A DNA stretch of 16,487 bases from Eubacterium sp. (GTDB lineage: Bacteria; Bacillota; Clostridia; Lachnospirales; Lachnospiraceae): NCBI GenBank assembly GCA_003520145.1, contig DOVJ01000178.1, forward strand, positions 1 to 16,487. Direction: 5' to 3'. The notes below the pieces were generated by a model. The model had not been told where the DNA came from and searched no databases. It was given only the letters and a program-made list of their open reading frames with translations. Every line of letters starts with the position of its first letter. Within the stretch, counting starts at the first letter, position 1. The position numbers and the translations under genes are program-made. Positions 1-8,116 of the stretch are shown piece by piece.

Positions 1-49
1 AGATTTCGTCATCTTTTTGCAAGTTTTTTACAGCCCCTTTTTTATCCAC
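1..49 (-). CDS. Possible start of a further leftward gene (partial, doubtful)
   Basis: A GTG at 49-47 opens a reading frame that stays open to the window edge (about 16 codons, Lys/Asp-rich start). It lies 32 bases after the stop of the preceding leftward gene, where another operon member could begin. A weak purine stretch (AAAAAGG) lies about 10 bases upstream. The stretch is too short to recognise a family and may be chance; the other frames here close quickly. Confidence is low. Confidence 0.15.
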   Translation of the reverse strand, partial: MDKKGAVKNLQKDDEI

Positions 50-80
50 TATACAGTGACCTTTTTAGCAGAAATATGCA

Positions 81-1061
81 TTATATAACCGTTATCTTAC
101 AATCCCAAATCTGATTTCCTTCATATATGTCGGCTATAACATATGTTATTATATATTCTCCATATGTATTCGTATCATAAGTGCCGGATATTACAATTTT
201 AGATGTTATATCGTTACCGTTTTCATCTATAGCTTTTACGCCATCAAGTGGATTGAAAGCAGATCCCTTTTGTACTACTTTATCTGATATACCTTCAAAA
301 GAACTTACCTTAGTAGAGCTATATGGGTTTTCTGAATCAGTATCACTCGGATCCCATCCTATGCACCACATAAGTTTGATTTTCTTACTATTCTCTTCTG
401 ATATAGGTTCGTTTGGATCGCTATAGAATTCTATAATACTGTCTTTATTACAATTATTATATATCCAGTTAGCATCACCTGCCATCAGATATATCTCATT
501 CTTATCTCCTACTTTTCCCCCAAGATTATTATAGTATTCTTTCAATATCTGATTTTTATCTGCACTCTTGTATGGTACAGATTCGAGAATCAGATTATTA
601 GATAATAATGATGAGTATTGAGAATAAGTATTGTTATTATTCTTACGCCAAACCTTCTTATCGCTTATGGTTATGTTTTCAAGCTCATCTTCAGACAATT
701 CATAGATAGATGAGGATATAGAACATATAAAGCACTTTATCAAAGCATCTCCATCATATACATATACATGCTGATTACCAGTATTAATCTTAATAGTATA
801 AGATTTAGCAGTTGGCTTAACAACTATACCGGATATATTGGAGTCTATGGATTGTGCTCTTGAAACAAGTTCATCAGATACAGACTCTGCTTCTGATTTA
901 TCAGAATTACCTTCTTTAGCTGTTTGATTAGCACTTAATGACTTAAGAATAAAGCCAGAAAGTAAAACAAACACAAGTATGATCTGAAGATAATACTTAG
1001 TCATTTTGTTTTTTATAATATTACGAAAGAAGTTATGACGGTATTTTTTATATGTTACCAT
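81..1061 (-). CDS. Membrane-anchored protein with C-terminal Ig-like (DUF5011-type) domain, function unknown
   Basis: I do not recognise a named family for the full 326 residues. A basic N-terminus precedes one hydrophobic segment at about residues 22-43, with no lipobox and no clear signal-peptidase I site, so I read it as a single-pass protein with its bulk outside the cell. A Ser/Glu/Asp-rich linker follows, then a middle region of about 200 residues with no motif I know. The last 70 residues match the pattern of extracellular Ig-like repeats of the DUF5011/Cry22-like type: a KGSAFNPLDGV start, a DENGNDIT turn and a GEYIITY strand. The ATG at 1061 is preferred over the GTG one codon earlier because AAGGAG ends 8 bases before it. 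The gene overlaps the kinase-like gene upstream by 14 bases, so the two are probably translationally coupled. A cell-wall or surface role is inference. Confidence 0.75.
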   Translation of the reverse strand: MVTYKKYRHNFFRNIIKNKMTKYYLQIILVFVLLSGFILKSLSANQTAKEGNSDKSEAESVSDELVSRAQSIDSNISGIVVKPTAKSYTIKINTGNQHVYVYDGDALIKCFICSISSSIYELSEDELENITISDKKVWRKNNNNTYSQYSSLLSNNLILESVPYKSADKNQILKEYYNNLGGKVGDKNEIYLMAGDANWIYNNCNKDSIIEFYSDPNEPISEENSKKIKLMWCIGWDPSDTDSENPYSSTKVSSFEGISDKVVQKGSAFNPLDGVKAIDENGNDITSKIVISGTYDTNTYGEYIITYVIADIYEGNQIWDCKITVI

Positions 1062-1683
1062 CACTATTTCTCCTTAATTCCACAAAGTTTTTAATAAGCT
1101 CAACTGTATTGTCTATACCAAGAACGGAACTGTCTATACATAAGTCGTAACTTGATGTGGCTCCCCATTTTTTATTGGTAAAGTAATTATAATAGCTGGC
1201 TCTTGACTTATCAGTCTTTTGGATTACATCTCTTGCCTTATTTTCGCCAAGATTATAGAGTCTACAGATACGTTTTGTTCTGCTCTCTAATGGCGCGTGT
1301 ATAAATACCTTGATAACATTATCATAATCTTCAAGGGCATAATCGGCACAACGACCTATTATAACACAGCTTTCTGTATCAGCGAGCTTTTTGATAGCAT
1401 CAAACTGTGCTAAAAACACTTTATGATTAAGAGGCATATTCATATATGATGATTGAGTCATACTCATAGAATATGTATCCATAACAAGTGAATATAAGAA
1501 GCTGCTTGTTGGTTTTTCATCATGCTGTTGGAATATCTCTTCGCATATATCGCTATTCTTTGCAGCGAGCTTGATTATCTCTTTATCGTAACACTTGATG
1601 CCAAGTTTTTCGGCAAGCTTAACGCCAATCTCATGACCACCGCTTCCATATTCACGTCCAAGTGTGATTATATATTTATCCAT
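1048..1683 (-). CDS. Cytidylate-kinase-like family protein
   Basis: This 211-residue protein has the N-terminal pattern of the cytidylate-kinase-2 family (Pfam Cytidylate_kin2): beta strand YIITL followed by GREYGSGGHEIG at residues 9-20. The loop resembles the P-loop of CMP kinases but has Gly-Gly where Cmk has Gly-Lys, which to my knowledge is usual in this family. CVIIGRCADYAL around residue 110 and an Arg-rich lid-like stretch near residues 133-162 also fit. The substrate is not established for the family, so true CMP kinase activity should not be assumed. The ATG at 1683 has a strong AAAAAGGAG whose first bases overlap the rluD stop codon, 12 bases from the start. It is followed by an overlapping gene for an Ig-domain membrane protein. 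Confidence 0.85.
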   Translation of the reverse strand: MDKYIITLGREYGSGGHEIGVKLAEKLGIKCYDKEIIKLAAKNSDICEEIFQQHDEKPTSSFLYSLVMDTYSMSMTQSSYMNMPLNHKVFLAQFDAIKKLADTESCVIIGRCADYALEDYDNVIKVFIHAPLESRTKRICRLYNLGENKARDVIQKTDKSRASYYNYFTNKKWGATSSYDLCIDSSVLGIDNTVELIKNFVELRRNSDGNI

Positions 1684-1695
1684 AATATCTCCTTT

Positions 1696-2616
1696 TTAAT
1701 TGTTGGTACGTAATATCGACAATAACTTGTCGAAATATTCTGGTAAAGGTGCACTGAATTCTACGTATTTACCAGTACTCGGGTGAATAAACCCTAATAC
1801 CTTTGCATGTAATGTTTGTCCATCTAACTTAAATGGCGATGTGGCATTACAATATACATCATCACCTAATAAAGGATGATTGATACTTGCCATATGAACT
1901 CTTATCTGATGAGTTCTTCCGGTCTCTAATTGACAGCTTATGTGAGCATATTTACCAAGATTTTCTATAAGCTTATAATGTGTTACAGCTCTCTTGCCTC
2001 CCATAACGATAGCCATACGCTTGCGATTCTTAGGATCTCTGGCAAGTGGCGCATCGACTGTGCCCTCAAGATCAGAGAAAGAATTATAAGTTATAGCTTC
2101 ATATACTCTTGTTATACTATGCTCCTTAAGCTGAGCCGCAATATGTCTATGAGCCATATCATTTTTACAGGCAACTATTACACCTGTTGTATTCATGTCG
2201 ATTCGATGAACTATACCAGGTCTTAGTATTCCGTTGATACCCGATAGATTGGAACAATGATACAATAGTCCATTAACTATCGTGTGTTCATAATGCCCAG
2301 CGCCCGGATGAACGACCTGACCTTTGGCTTTATTTATTACTATTATATCATCATCTTCATAAAGTATGTCAAGGTCTATGTTCTCAGGTTTTACATCAAG
2401 TTCAACTGGTTTTGGAACATGCATATATATATCATCTTCCACATCTAACTTGTAGCTTGGTTTTACCGGTTTACCGTTGACTAGTATATCATGAGTTTCT
2501 ATCAGCTTCTGGATGTATGATCGCGAGAACATATCTTCTAATTGACTTGCTATATATGAGTCTATTCTCTTATCAACATCTTCCATGCCGATTTCGAATT
2601 CAAATGTATTATCCAT
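1696..2616 (-). CDS. rluD: RluA/RluD-family 23S rRNA pseudouridine synthase (YlyB type)
   Basis: Isomerises uridine to pseudouridine in RNA, probably large-subunit rRNA, in the cytoplasm. The 306 residues contain an N-terminal S4 RNA-binding domain at about 13-70 and the RluA-type catalytic domain from about 85. The catalytic motif reads GIVHRIDMNTTGVIV with the nucleophilic Asp at residue 140; the later stretch ETGRTHQIRVHMA is a further family signature. Length is normal for RluD. It sits directly after lspA, as ylyB does in Bacillus. The start overlaps lspA by 8 bases (ATGGATAA), a coupling arrangement with only a weak GAAG upstream. Exact target sites cannot be read from sequence; rluD is used in the family sense. 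Confidence 0.93.
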   Translation of the reverse strand: MDNTFEFEIGMEDVDKRIDSYIASQLEDMFSRSYIQKLIETHDILVNGKPVKPSYKLDVEDDIYMHVPKPVELDVKPENIDLDILYEDDDIIVINKAKGQVVHPGAGHYEHTIVNGLLYHCSNLSGINGILRPGIVHRIDMNTTGVIVACKNDMAHRHIAAQLKEHSITRVYEAITYNSFSDLEGTVDAPLARDPKNRKRMAIVMGGKRAVTHYKLIENLGKYAHISCQLETGRTHQIRVHMASINHPLLGDDVYCNATSPFKLDGQTLHAKVLGFIHPSTGKYVEFSAPLPEYFDKLLSILRTNN

Positions 2617-3115
2617 GCTTAATCTTCAAAAAATCAAAATCATCTTCTTGCTTATATACAAATAAAAAGAGTATAAAAAGCACTGCTGTAGCAATAGTTA
2701 TATAACAGTCTGCAACATTGAAAACAGGAAAATTGATACATTCAACATATATAAAATCTATGACATATCCCCTGAAAGCTCTGTCAATCATATTGCCTAT
2801 TGCTCCTGCGAAGATTAGCATCAGACATATTCTGAACGCCATATAATATCTTGTTTTAGGGCACTTAATATATGCATATATGATAAATACAAGTACAGCT
2901 ATGGTGAAAATCAGAAAAAGTGATATCCTATTCTGCATCATCCCCCAGGCAGCTCCCTTATTGGTAACATACTCAAAGCAAAAGATATCTTTGAGTATAT
3001 AAAACGAAGCTTTGTTTTCAAGTTTGCTTTTTGCCAAAACCTTAGTATATTGATCAAGTAAAATCATCGCTGTAACAGCCACAACAAAAAGCACATAAGT
3101 AATCTTATTTTTCAT
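2609..3115 (-). CDS. lspA: Lipoprotein signal peptidase (signal peptidase II)
   Basis: Integral membrane aspartic protease that cleaves the signal peptide of prolipoproteins before the lipid-modified cysteine. The 168 residues give four hydrophobic segments (about 5-22, 66-83, 93-110 and 138-154). Family motifs are visible: NKGAAWG at 52-58, AGAIGNMIDR at 103-112, VIDFI with Asp120 and NVADCYI with Asp136; the last two aspartates are the expected catalytic pair. The gene overlaps aroB by 11 bases and rluD by 8 bases. The lspA-rluD pairing is conserved in Firmicutes. A likely client is encoded in the same operon: the lipobox-bearing D,D-carboxypeptidase at 8539-9516. Confidence 0.96.
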   Translation of the reverse strand: MKNKITYVLFVVAVTAMILLDQYTKVLAKSKLENKASFYILKDIFCFEYVTNKGAAWGMMQNRISLFLIFTIAVLVFIIYAYIKCPKTRYYMAFRICLMLIFAGAIGNMIDRAFRGYVIDFIYVECINFPVFNVADCYITIATAVLFILFLFVYKQEDDFDFLKIKHG

Positions 3116-4202
3116 TGTTTAATACGTTGCTAAGCGCTTCTAGCATCTCCTCATCGGTAACGGTAGTATCAATATAAGCATTGCCTACTGACTTTAGAAG
3201 TATGAACTTAATCTTGTTTGCATCCATCTTTTTGTCGTTTTTGGATACCTTGACAACTTCCTGTGCATCTGTCAGGTTGCAGCTAAGCTCAAAGTCATAG
3301 AGCTTAAAACACTTCAGAGCATTCTCATAATTCTCTTTTGTTATCATACCACGCTGTAAACTAATATACAAAGCGCATACGCAACCTAAGATAACACATT
3401 CGCCATGATACAGACTGAAGTTTGAAAGTTTTTCTATGGCATGACCTAATGTGTGACCGAAGTTAAGTAAAGCTCTCTCGCCTTTCTCAGTAGGATCGTT
3501 TTCCACAACATTTTTCTTAATCTCGCAACTTCTGTAGATCATATCAACTAGTGTATCATCATCAAGAGACTTTATCTTATCGGCATAATCAATAAGGAAC
3601 TGGAAATAATCAGCATCCTTAATGAGACCATGCTTAATAACTTCGCCCATCCCTGAATTAAAGATACGCTTTGAAAGTGATCTAAGAAGTGATATGTTGA
3701 TATACACAAGCTTTGGCATGTGAAATGCGCCGATCATATTCTTATATGCATCGAAGTCAACGCCTGTTTTGCCACCGATACTTGAATCAACATCAGCAAG
3801 CAAGGTTGTTGGTACTTGTATGAACTTGATTCCTCTTAAAAAGCAGGCTGCAGTAAAACCAGTTACATCACCAACTACTCCACCGCCGAGAGCTAATAAA
3901 AGGTCGTTGCGGTCAAAGTGATTGTCTATGAGATATGTCCAGATACTTCTAGCTGTATCGAGTGTCTTGTTATCTTCACCTGCAGGTATAACAAAACTGT
4001 AGATTGGATTGTCAAGTTTCTGTAATTCATTTTTTATGGTTTCAAGATGTAATGGCGCAACGTTAGAATCAGTGATTATACAGATTCTTCTCTTTGACAC
4101 CTGTAATGCTTCGATATTATCACATAATTCGGAAAAATCGGAAGATATAATTATGTCATAACTCTTTTTACCATTATATGATACTTCTAATTTTTTAGAC
4201 AT
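3105..4202 (-). CDS. aroB: 3-dehydroquinate synthase
   Basis: Second enzyme of the shikimate pathway: converts DAHP to 3-dehydroquinate using NAD+ and a divalent metal, in the cytoplasm. From the ATG at 4202 the protein has 365 residues, normal for AroB. Visible signatures are the nucleotide-binding GGGVVGDVTGF (106-116), PTTLLADVDSSIGGKTG (131-147), and metal ligands Glu187 (GEVIKHG), His250 (GHTLGH) and His266 (LYHGE). A frame extension to 4232 exists, but AAGGGGAAG six bases before the 4202 ATG and the family N-terminus favour the shorter form. It overlaps divIVA by 8 bases and lspA by 11. No other shikimate gene is in the window, so this is an isolated aroB inside a division/lipoprotein cluster. 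Confidence 0.95.
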   Translation of the reverse strand: MSKKLEVSYNGKKSYDIIISSDFSELCDNIEALQVSKRRICIITDSNVAPLHLETIKNELQKLDNPIYSFVIPAGEDNKTLDTARSIWTYLIDNHFDRNDLLLALGGGVVGDVTGFTAACFLRGIKFIQVPTTLLADVDSSIGGKTGVDFDAYKNMIGAFHMPKLVYINISLLRSLSKRIFNSGMGEVIKHGLIKDADYFQFLIDYADKIKSLDDDTLVDMIYRSCEIKKNVVENDPTEKGERALLNFGHTLGHAIEKLSNFSLYHGECVILGCVCALYISLQRGMITKENYENALKCFKLYDFELSCNLTDAQEVVKVSKNDKKMDANKIKFILLKSVGNAYIDTTVTDEEMLEALSNVLNNEK

Positions 4203-4689
4203 TGTCTTCCCCTTCATTATCATTATTTTCATCTGACCTCATCATATCATCGAGTTCCTTTTTATCAGTAAACTCAATCAAAGCAGAAGAAAATGACTTT
4301 ATATTAGCCTTATATGCTTCGAATTTATTGATAAGGTTTTCTATTTCAAGATTAATATTACGAAGCTTGACTCTTGCTTCAAGAAGAATCTGATTAGCTT
4401 CATTTTCAGCCTGTTTACGAATGTTTTCAGCATCAGTAGATGCGGCCGCTTTAACTTCGTCAGCTGTTTTATTAGCGAGTATAAGCGACATTTCAAGCTG
4501 TTTTTCTATAGTCTTATAAGAAGTCAGATTAGTGTTTAACTGAGTGACTTTTTCTTCGAGAGACTTATTATTCTTATAAAGAGTCTCATAGTCGTCGTAA
4601 AGCTCCTCGAGAAACTTATCAACTTCTTTTTTATTATAACCTATAGAACCCTTGAAACTTTTGTTTTTAATATCAATAGGTGTAATCAT
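4195..4689 (-). CDS. divIVA: DivIVA-family polar/septal scaffold protein
   Basis: DivIVA proteins are coiled-coil scaffolds that gather at curved membrane (septa and poles) and position partners such as Min proteins or wall enzymes. The 164-residue product begins with the family signature: MITPIDIKNKSFKGSIGYNK then EVDKFLEELYDDYE. A Phe at position 13 sits in the hydrophobic/basic loop thought to insert in membrane. Residues from about 28 to 150 are heptad-like coiled coil (Leu/Ile/Lys/Glu), and the tail is acidic (DENNDNEGED). It follows ylmH by 34 bases with an AAAAAGGAG 5 bases before the ATG, and overlaps aroB at its end. Size and position match divIVA of the Bacillus ylm cluster. Confidence 0.92.
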   Translation of the reverse strand: MITPIDIKNKSFKGSIGYNKKEVDKFLEELYDDYETLYKNNKSLEEKVTQLNTNLTSYKTIEKQLEMSLILANKTADEVKAAASTDAENIRKQAENEANQILLEARVKLRNINLEIENLINKFEAYKANIKSFSSALIEFTDKKELDDMMRSDENNDNEGEDNV

Positions 4690-4723
4690 ATTGCTCCTTT
4701 TTAGTCCATGATCATGCTATGAA

Positions 4724-5470
4724 TCAGATATATCTATCAATCATAATGCTGAATCTATCTTTTTTTGTGACATGAGTATAGCCCTTATAACAGAACTTCC
4801 CCACATGTCTTATAGATATTATATCACCTTCCTTGAGATTATAAGAAGTAGATTCTGTAAGCTTTCCATTGATATAAACAAGTCCTGATTTTATATATTC
4901 AGCCATCTTTGATCTAGATATGTTATACGCTGCACAACAGATATTATCAAGTCTCAAGGATGCAACTGTAGCATGTACTTCCTGAGTCTTGATAGTTGAT
5001 TCAAAGTTCATATTCGTACATATCTCAACTGAAACAGGACTTGAACCAACCTGCGTCAGATTATCAATTATATAAGGACATATGTGATCAAGACAGAATA
5101 TATAAGCACAATCCTCGTTGATAACTATATCTCCTATCATGGATCTTTTAATTCCCAATCCTAACACACTACCTAAAAAATCTCTATGAGTGGGCATGGA
5201 TCTGAACTTGAGATTAAGAGGCTTGACCATAAGACATGTTATAGGATTATCCTCTTTTGACAGCTCATATTCAGCATATGGCAAGAATACAATTATACGT
5301 CGTTCAGCCATGTCAAATCCACCTTCATAGGATATAAGTGGATTAGAACCTAACACATCATGTGCATCGTTTTGCTCACTAAGTGTCAGGAATTCTGAAA
5401 AAACAGGTATATTCCGTGAATATGCCTGATTTTCCAGATCCTTTAGATGCTTTTTAATAGTAATTTCCAT
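4724..5470 (-). CDS. ylmH: YlmH-family S4-domain RNA-binding protein
   Basis: YlmH proteins are cytoplasmic S4-domain proteins encoded next to sepF and divIVA in many Firmicutes; in some species they have been linked to ribosome rescue and division-related phenotypes. From the ATG at 5470 the product has 248 residues: an N-terminal region with FLTLSEQNDA and a YEGGFDMAERR motif, a middle region with LGLGIKRSMIGDIV, and a C-terminal S4 domain from about residue 170 (RLDNICCAAYNISRSKMAEY, then VYINGKLTE and EGDIISIR). The frame extends upstream to 5527, but the family N-terminus fits the 5470 start. Neither start has a good ribosome binding site, so with a 17-base overlap of sepF, translation is probably by coupling. 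Confidence 0.9.
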   Translation of the reverse strand: MEITIKKHLKDLENQAYSRNIPVFSEFLTLSEQNDAHDVLGSNPLISYEGGFDMAERRIIVFLPYAEYELSKEDNPITCLMVKPLNLKFRSMPTHRDFLGSVLGLGIKRSMIGDIVINEDCAYIFCLDHICPYIIDNLTQVGSSPVSVEICTNMNFESTIKTQEVHATVASLRLDNICCAAYNISRSKMAEYIKSGLVYINGKLTESTSYNLKEGDIISIRHVGKFCYKGYTHVTKKDRFSIMIDRYI

Positions 5471-6005
5471 TATTGTTTGTGTAATTATTGTATCCAGAAT
5501 AAGATGAATCTGACTGATATGAATCATTCATTCTGTCAAGTTCAGATGCTGCAGTACCTGATATATTGATGTCACTTGGAGTGCATACATATACAGACTG
5601 TGATACCTGTGTCATATTGCTGCCTGAATAATAAACAACACCTGAGATAAAATCAAGTATTCTCTGAGATACATCAACATTGACATTCTCAAGGTTGATC
5701 AAAACAGTTGAACCTGACTTAAGTATATCTGAAAGCTCTCTACCAGGCATTAACTGATCGTTGTTGTTGATGTTCTTAGGTATGATAACATGTACGTTAA
5801 GACCTAATTTATCATCCTGATGTGAAGGTATAGGTACAACCTTATTATCAGAGTTCTTACGAGCCTTGCCTGCCTTTTTTACAGACTTTTGAACAGGAGC
5901 ATCATCTTCTGAATCCATATAGTCATCAGATGCATCGAATTCATCATCGATATCATCGTCATCATCACCGATAGTTAAATTCCTGAAAAAGTCATTGATT
6001 GCCAT
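5454..6005 (-). CDS. sepF: SepF, FtsZ membrane anchor
   Basis: SepF polymerises on the inner membrane face and tethers FtsZ, in parallel with or in place of FtsA. The 183 residues show an N-terminal amphipathic membrane-binding helix (MAINDFFRNL), a strongly acidic then basic linker (about 13-60), and the SepF core domain from about 68 to 148 (VHVIIPKNINN, GSTVLINLENV, RILDFISGVVYYSG, VYVCTPSDI). After that comes an unusual low-complexity tail of about 27 residues rich in Ser, Tyr and Asn ending in Tyr-Tyr; Bacillus SepF (about 150 residues) lacks a comparable extension as far as I recall. A strong AAAAGGAG lies 9 bases before the ATG at 6005. It follows ylmE by 15 bases. Confidence 0.94.
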   Translation of the reverse strand: MAINDFFRNLTIGDDDDDIDDEFDASDDYMDSEDDAPVQKSVKKAGKARKNSDNKVVPIPSHQDDKLGLNVHVIIPKNINNNDQLMPGRELSDILKSGSTVLINLENVNVDVSQRILDFISGVVYYSGSNMTQVSQSVYVCTPSDINISGTAASELDRMNDSYQSDSSYSGYNNYTNNNGNYY

Positions 6006-6020
6006 AATTAAAGTCTCCTT

Positions 6021-6716
6021 TTATATATTGTAATTTCTTTCGCCAAATATGGCGGTTCCTACCCGGACCATAGTAGATCCTTCTTCGATAGCAATTTCAT
6101 AATCGTTGGTCATGCCCATGGATAAAACATCACATGGTGCATTATTCTGAGCTTTTTTCTTAAGCTTATCAAGCATAAGTTTCAAAGACCTGAAGAGTAT
6201 ACGATTATCTTCAGGATTTTCAACATAAGGCGCAACAGTCATAAGACCACGAATTCTTATGTTGGAAAGCTCTGATGCAGAAGAGGTAAAGTCTTCAACT
6301 TCATCTAGCTTTAAGCCAAATTTGCTCTCTTCATCACCAACATTTACTTCTATGAGGACATCTGTGATTACTTGTCGATCCTTTGATATAGAGTCAATCT
6401 TCTGAAGTAACTCTATAGAATCAACTGAATGAATCATAGATACCCTACCGATTATATATTTTACCTTATTTTTCTGCAAATGTCCAATCATATGCCAATT
6501 AATATGAGCATTTGCAAAAAAATCCATCTTTTCGGTCAATTCCTGAACTTTGTTTTCACCAAAGTCACGAGCACCAGCATCAAATGCTTCTGAAAGTGCA
6601 TCTACAGGCTTTGTTTTACTTACCGCGATGAGTGTAACTTCATCAGGGTCACGACCGATTCTTTTACATATCTCTATAATATGATTCTTTATATATGCAT
6701 AATTTTCTGAAATCAT
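6021..6716 (-). CDS. ylmE: YggS/YlmE-family PLP-binding homeostasis protein
   Basis: Small alanine-racemase-fold protein (PROSC family) that binds pyridoxal 5'-phosphate and keeps cellular PLP balanced; no catalytic reaction is firmly assigned. With the ATG at 6716 it has 231 residues. The PLP lysine is Lys34 in LIAVSKTKP; other family marks are FGENKVQEL, INWHMIGHLQKNK, SVDS and a C-terminal SMGMTNDYEIAIEEGSTMVRVGTAIFG-like end whose GMTNDYE portion is clear. Two ATG codons lie in tandem; AAAGAGG is 3 bases from the first (6719) and 6 from the second, so the second is slightly favoured. Its place directly before sepF is conserved across Firmicutes and many Actinobacteria. Confidence 0.94.
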   Translation of the reverse strand: MISENYAYIKNHIIEICKRIGRDPDEVTLIAVSKTKPVDALSEAFDAGARDFGENKVQELTEKMDFFANAHINWHMIGHLQKNKVKYIIGRVSMIHSVDSIELLQKIDSISKDRQVITDVLIEVNVGDEESKFGLKLDEVEDFTSSASELSNIRIRGLMTVAPYVENPEDNRILFRSLKLMLDKLKKKAQNNAPCDVLSMGMTNDYEIAIEEGSTMVRVGTAIFGERNYNI

Positions 6717-6727
6717 CATGTGCCTCT

Positions 6728-8116
6728 TTAATATAGTATCTCGTCTTCTTTAACAGTATGACTGTCATAGATGATATTATCGTATTTGCTTATACCGTAT
6801 TTGGTATTGGATTTGATTATATAATATTCATCATTAGAATCAAATATCTCTACTCTCTTAAAGATTACATATCCGTTGTTGACCCAATAAACTCCTTCAA
6901 ACTCTTTGGTTTCGGAAAGTGTTAAGAAATCTGAGCCATAATACTTGGAATTAATCTTGGTATTGATCATGTCATCTTTATAGAAATCAAGGTCAGTGAT
7001 ATAATAATTATCATCATCCTCAGCTATTATATTCAAATCTATGACAAGATCCTTAAGTTCTCCCTTGCTGTCCTTTCTTCTAACAGAAACAGACATCTTG
7101 CCATTATATTCAAAAGCAACATCTTTCGGGATAACATAGAAAGACTTTTTGACAAGCGCAGTTTTAGGAATCTTCAGACCCTCATTTACGCTCTTGTCTA
7201 TCTCTATTTCAACATAACGATCGTTGATAAAGTCCGACATAAGTCTGTTAAAGGAAAACTTTCCGTATAGACCATACTTAGTATTCACAATCTCGAAAGC
7301 TGAATTCATAGTAAGATTGTTCTTTTTAAAGTAAACCTTAACAGTAGATTTATCAGCGAGGTTCCTGGCATCCTGATCTGATAACTTGATGTACATATTC
7401 CACTTCTGTGAAGTGACGATTCTATAAGCTGTTGAATTGCTTGAAACCTGAGAATAATTCTCTATGTTATTCATTGGCTTGACCGTATCAGGAAAATCTG
7501 AGAACTTTAATTCATCAAAATTCATGTTTTCAAGACCATCATAGTGAAATGTGATTATACCAGTCTTTTCACTTTTTACGGTATTGAATCCCGATGATAT
7601 CGATCTTGTGTATTCATTGAGCTTATTGAGTGAATTCTTGGACATATAAGCTTTGATATTACTATTGATATCTGCAACAAGAAGATTGCCGTTGGCAAAA
7701 TCCTTACTGTTATATGCCTTCTTGAATTCATTGAATTCCTTAGCAATCGCTTTGTAATCCTCTTTTGATAGTTCATTGGAAGATTCGTTGAAGGAATTGA
7801 TGTAACTGGTTAATTCTCCCGAATTATCGTAACATACGACATTGTCGCCAATAGTTACTCTCTCGCCTTCTGATACAAGGAAGTTACATTGACCGGAATA
7901 AGGAGTCGTGACCAACTCTTCGCTTCTTTGTATGATGGCAATATAAGTGGAATTTTCACTTATGGAACCCGGTTTAACTTCATAGATGGTTACCTTTTTT
8001 CTGGTAAGATAAGTTATACCAAAGACAATAACATACACTGTCCACAAAGCCAGTATGAAATATATAAATCTTATATTGGCCTTTTTCTTTTTAGGTAACT
8101 TTATGATTTTAGCCAT
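6728..8116 (-). CDS. HlyD-like membrane-anchored protein of the division cluster
   Basis: A 462-residue protein with a Lys-rich cytoplasmic start, one membrane helix at about residues 15-38, and a large extracytoplasmic part. Residues 69-96 (VTTPYSGQCNFLVSEGERV and on) have the biotinyl/lipoyl-like half-hairpin of HlyD-type membrane-fusion proteins. A helical stretch of about 100-175 and a beta-rich region from about 235 (MYIKLSDQDA, STVKVYFKK) complete an adaptor-like plan, and YGISKYDNIIYD near the end looks like a second folded piece. No ABC transporter or outer-membrane partner is nearby, so an export role is not supported. The ATG shares one base with the stop of the P-loop NTPase gene before it (TAATG), and ylmE follows within 12 bases, so a role tied to division or wall assembly is plausible but inferred. 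Confidence 0.75.
   Translation of the reverse strand: MAKIIKLPKKKKANIRFIYFILALWTVYVIVFGITYLTRKKVTIYEVKPGSISENSTYIAIIQRSEELVTTPYSGQCNFLVSEGERVTIGDNVVCYDNSGELTSYINSFNESSNELSKEDYKAIAKEFNEFKKAYNSKDFANGNLLVADINSNIKAYMSKNSLNKLNEYTRSISSGFNTVKSEKTGIITFHYDGLENMNFDELKFSDFPDTVKPMNNIENYSQVSSNSTAYRIVTSQKWNMYIKLSDQDARNLADKSTVKVYFKKNNLTMNSAFEIVNTKYGLYGKFSFNRLMSDFINDRYVEIEIDKSVNEGLKIPKTALVKKSFYVIPKDVAFEYNGKMSVSVRRKDSKGELKDLVIDLNIIAEDDDNYYITDLDFYKDDMINTKINSKYYGSDFLTLSETKEFEGVYWVNNGYVIFKRVEIFDSNDEYYIIKSNTKYGISKYDNIIYDSHTVKEDEILY

Noticed and set aside
48..75. Rightward hairpin CACTATACAGTG followed by TTTTT as a terminator
   Set aside because: The stem is short and AT-rich, the T-run is not directly attached, and no rightward gene ends here.
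4203..4232. Ten-codon N-terminal extension of AroB
   Set aside because: The ATG at 4202 has a good AAGGGG site at the right distance and matches the family N-terminus.
5471..5527. Nineteen-codon N-terminal extension of YlmH
   Set aside because: The added residues encode nothing typical of the family and lie wholly within the sepF tail; neither start has a strong binding site.
6728..8116. Calling the HlyD-like protein a drug or toxin exporter subunit
   Set aside because: No ABC, MFS or outer-membrane partner is encoded nearby; the fold resemblance alone does not support export.
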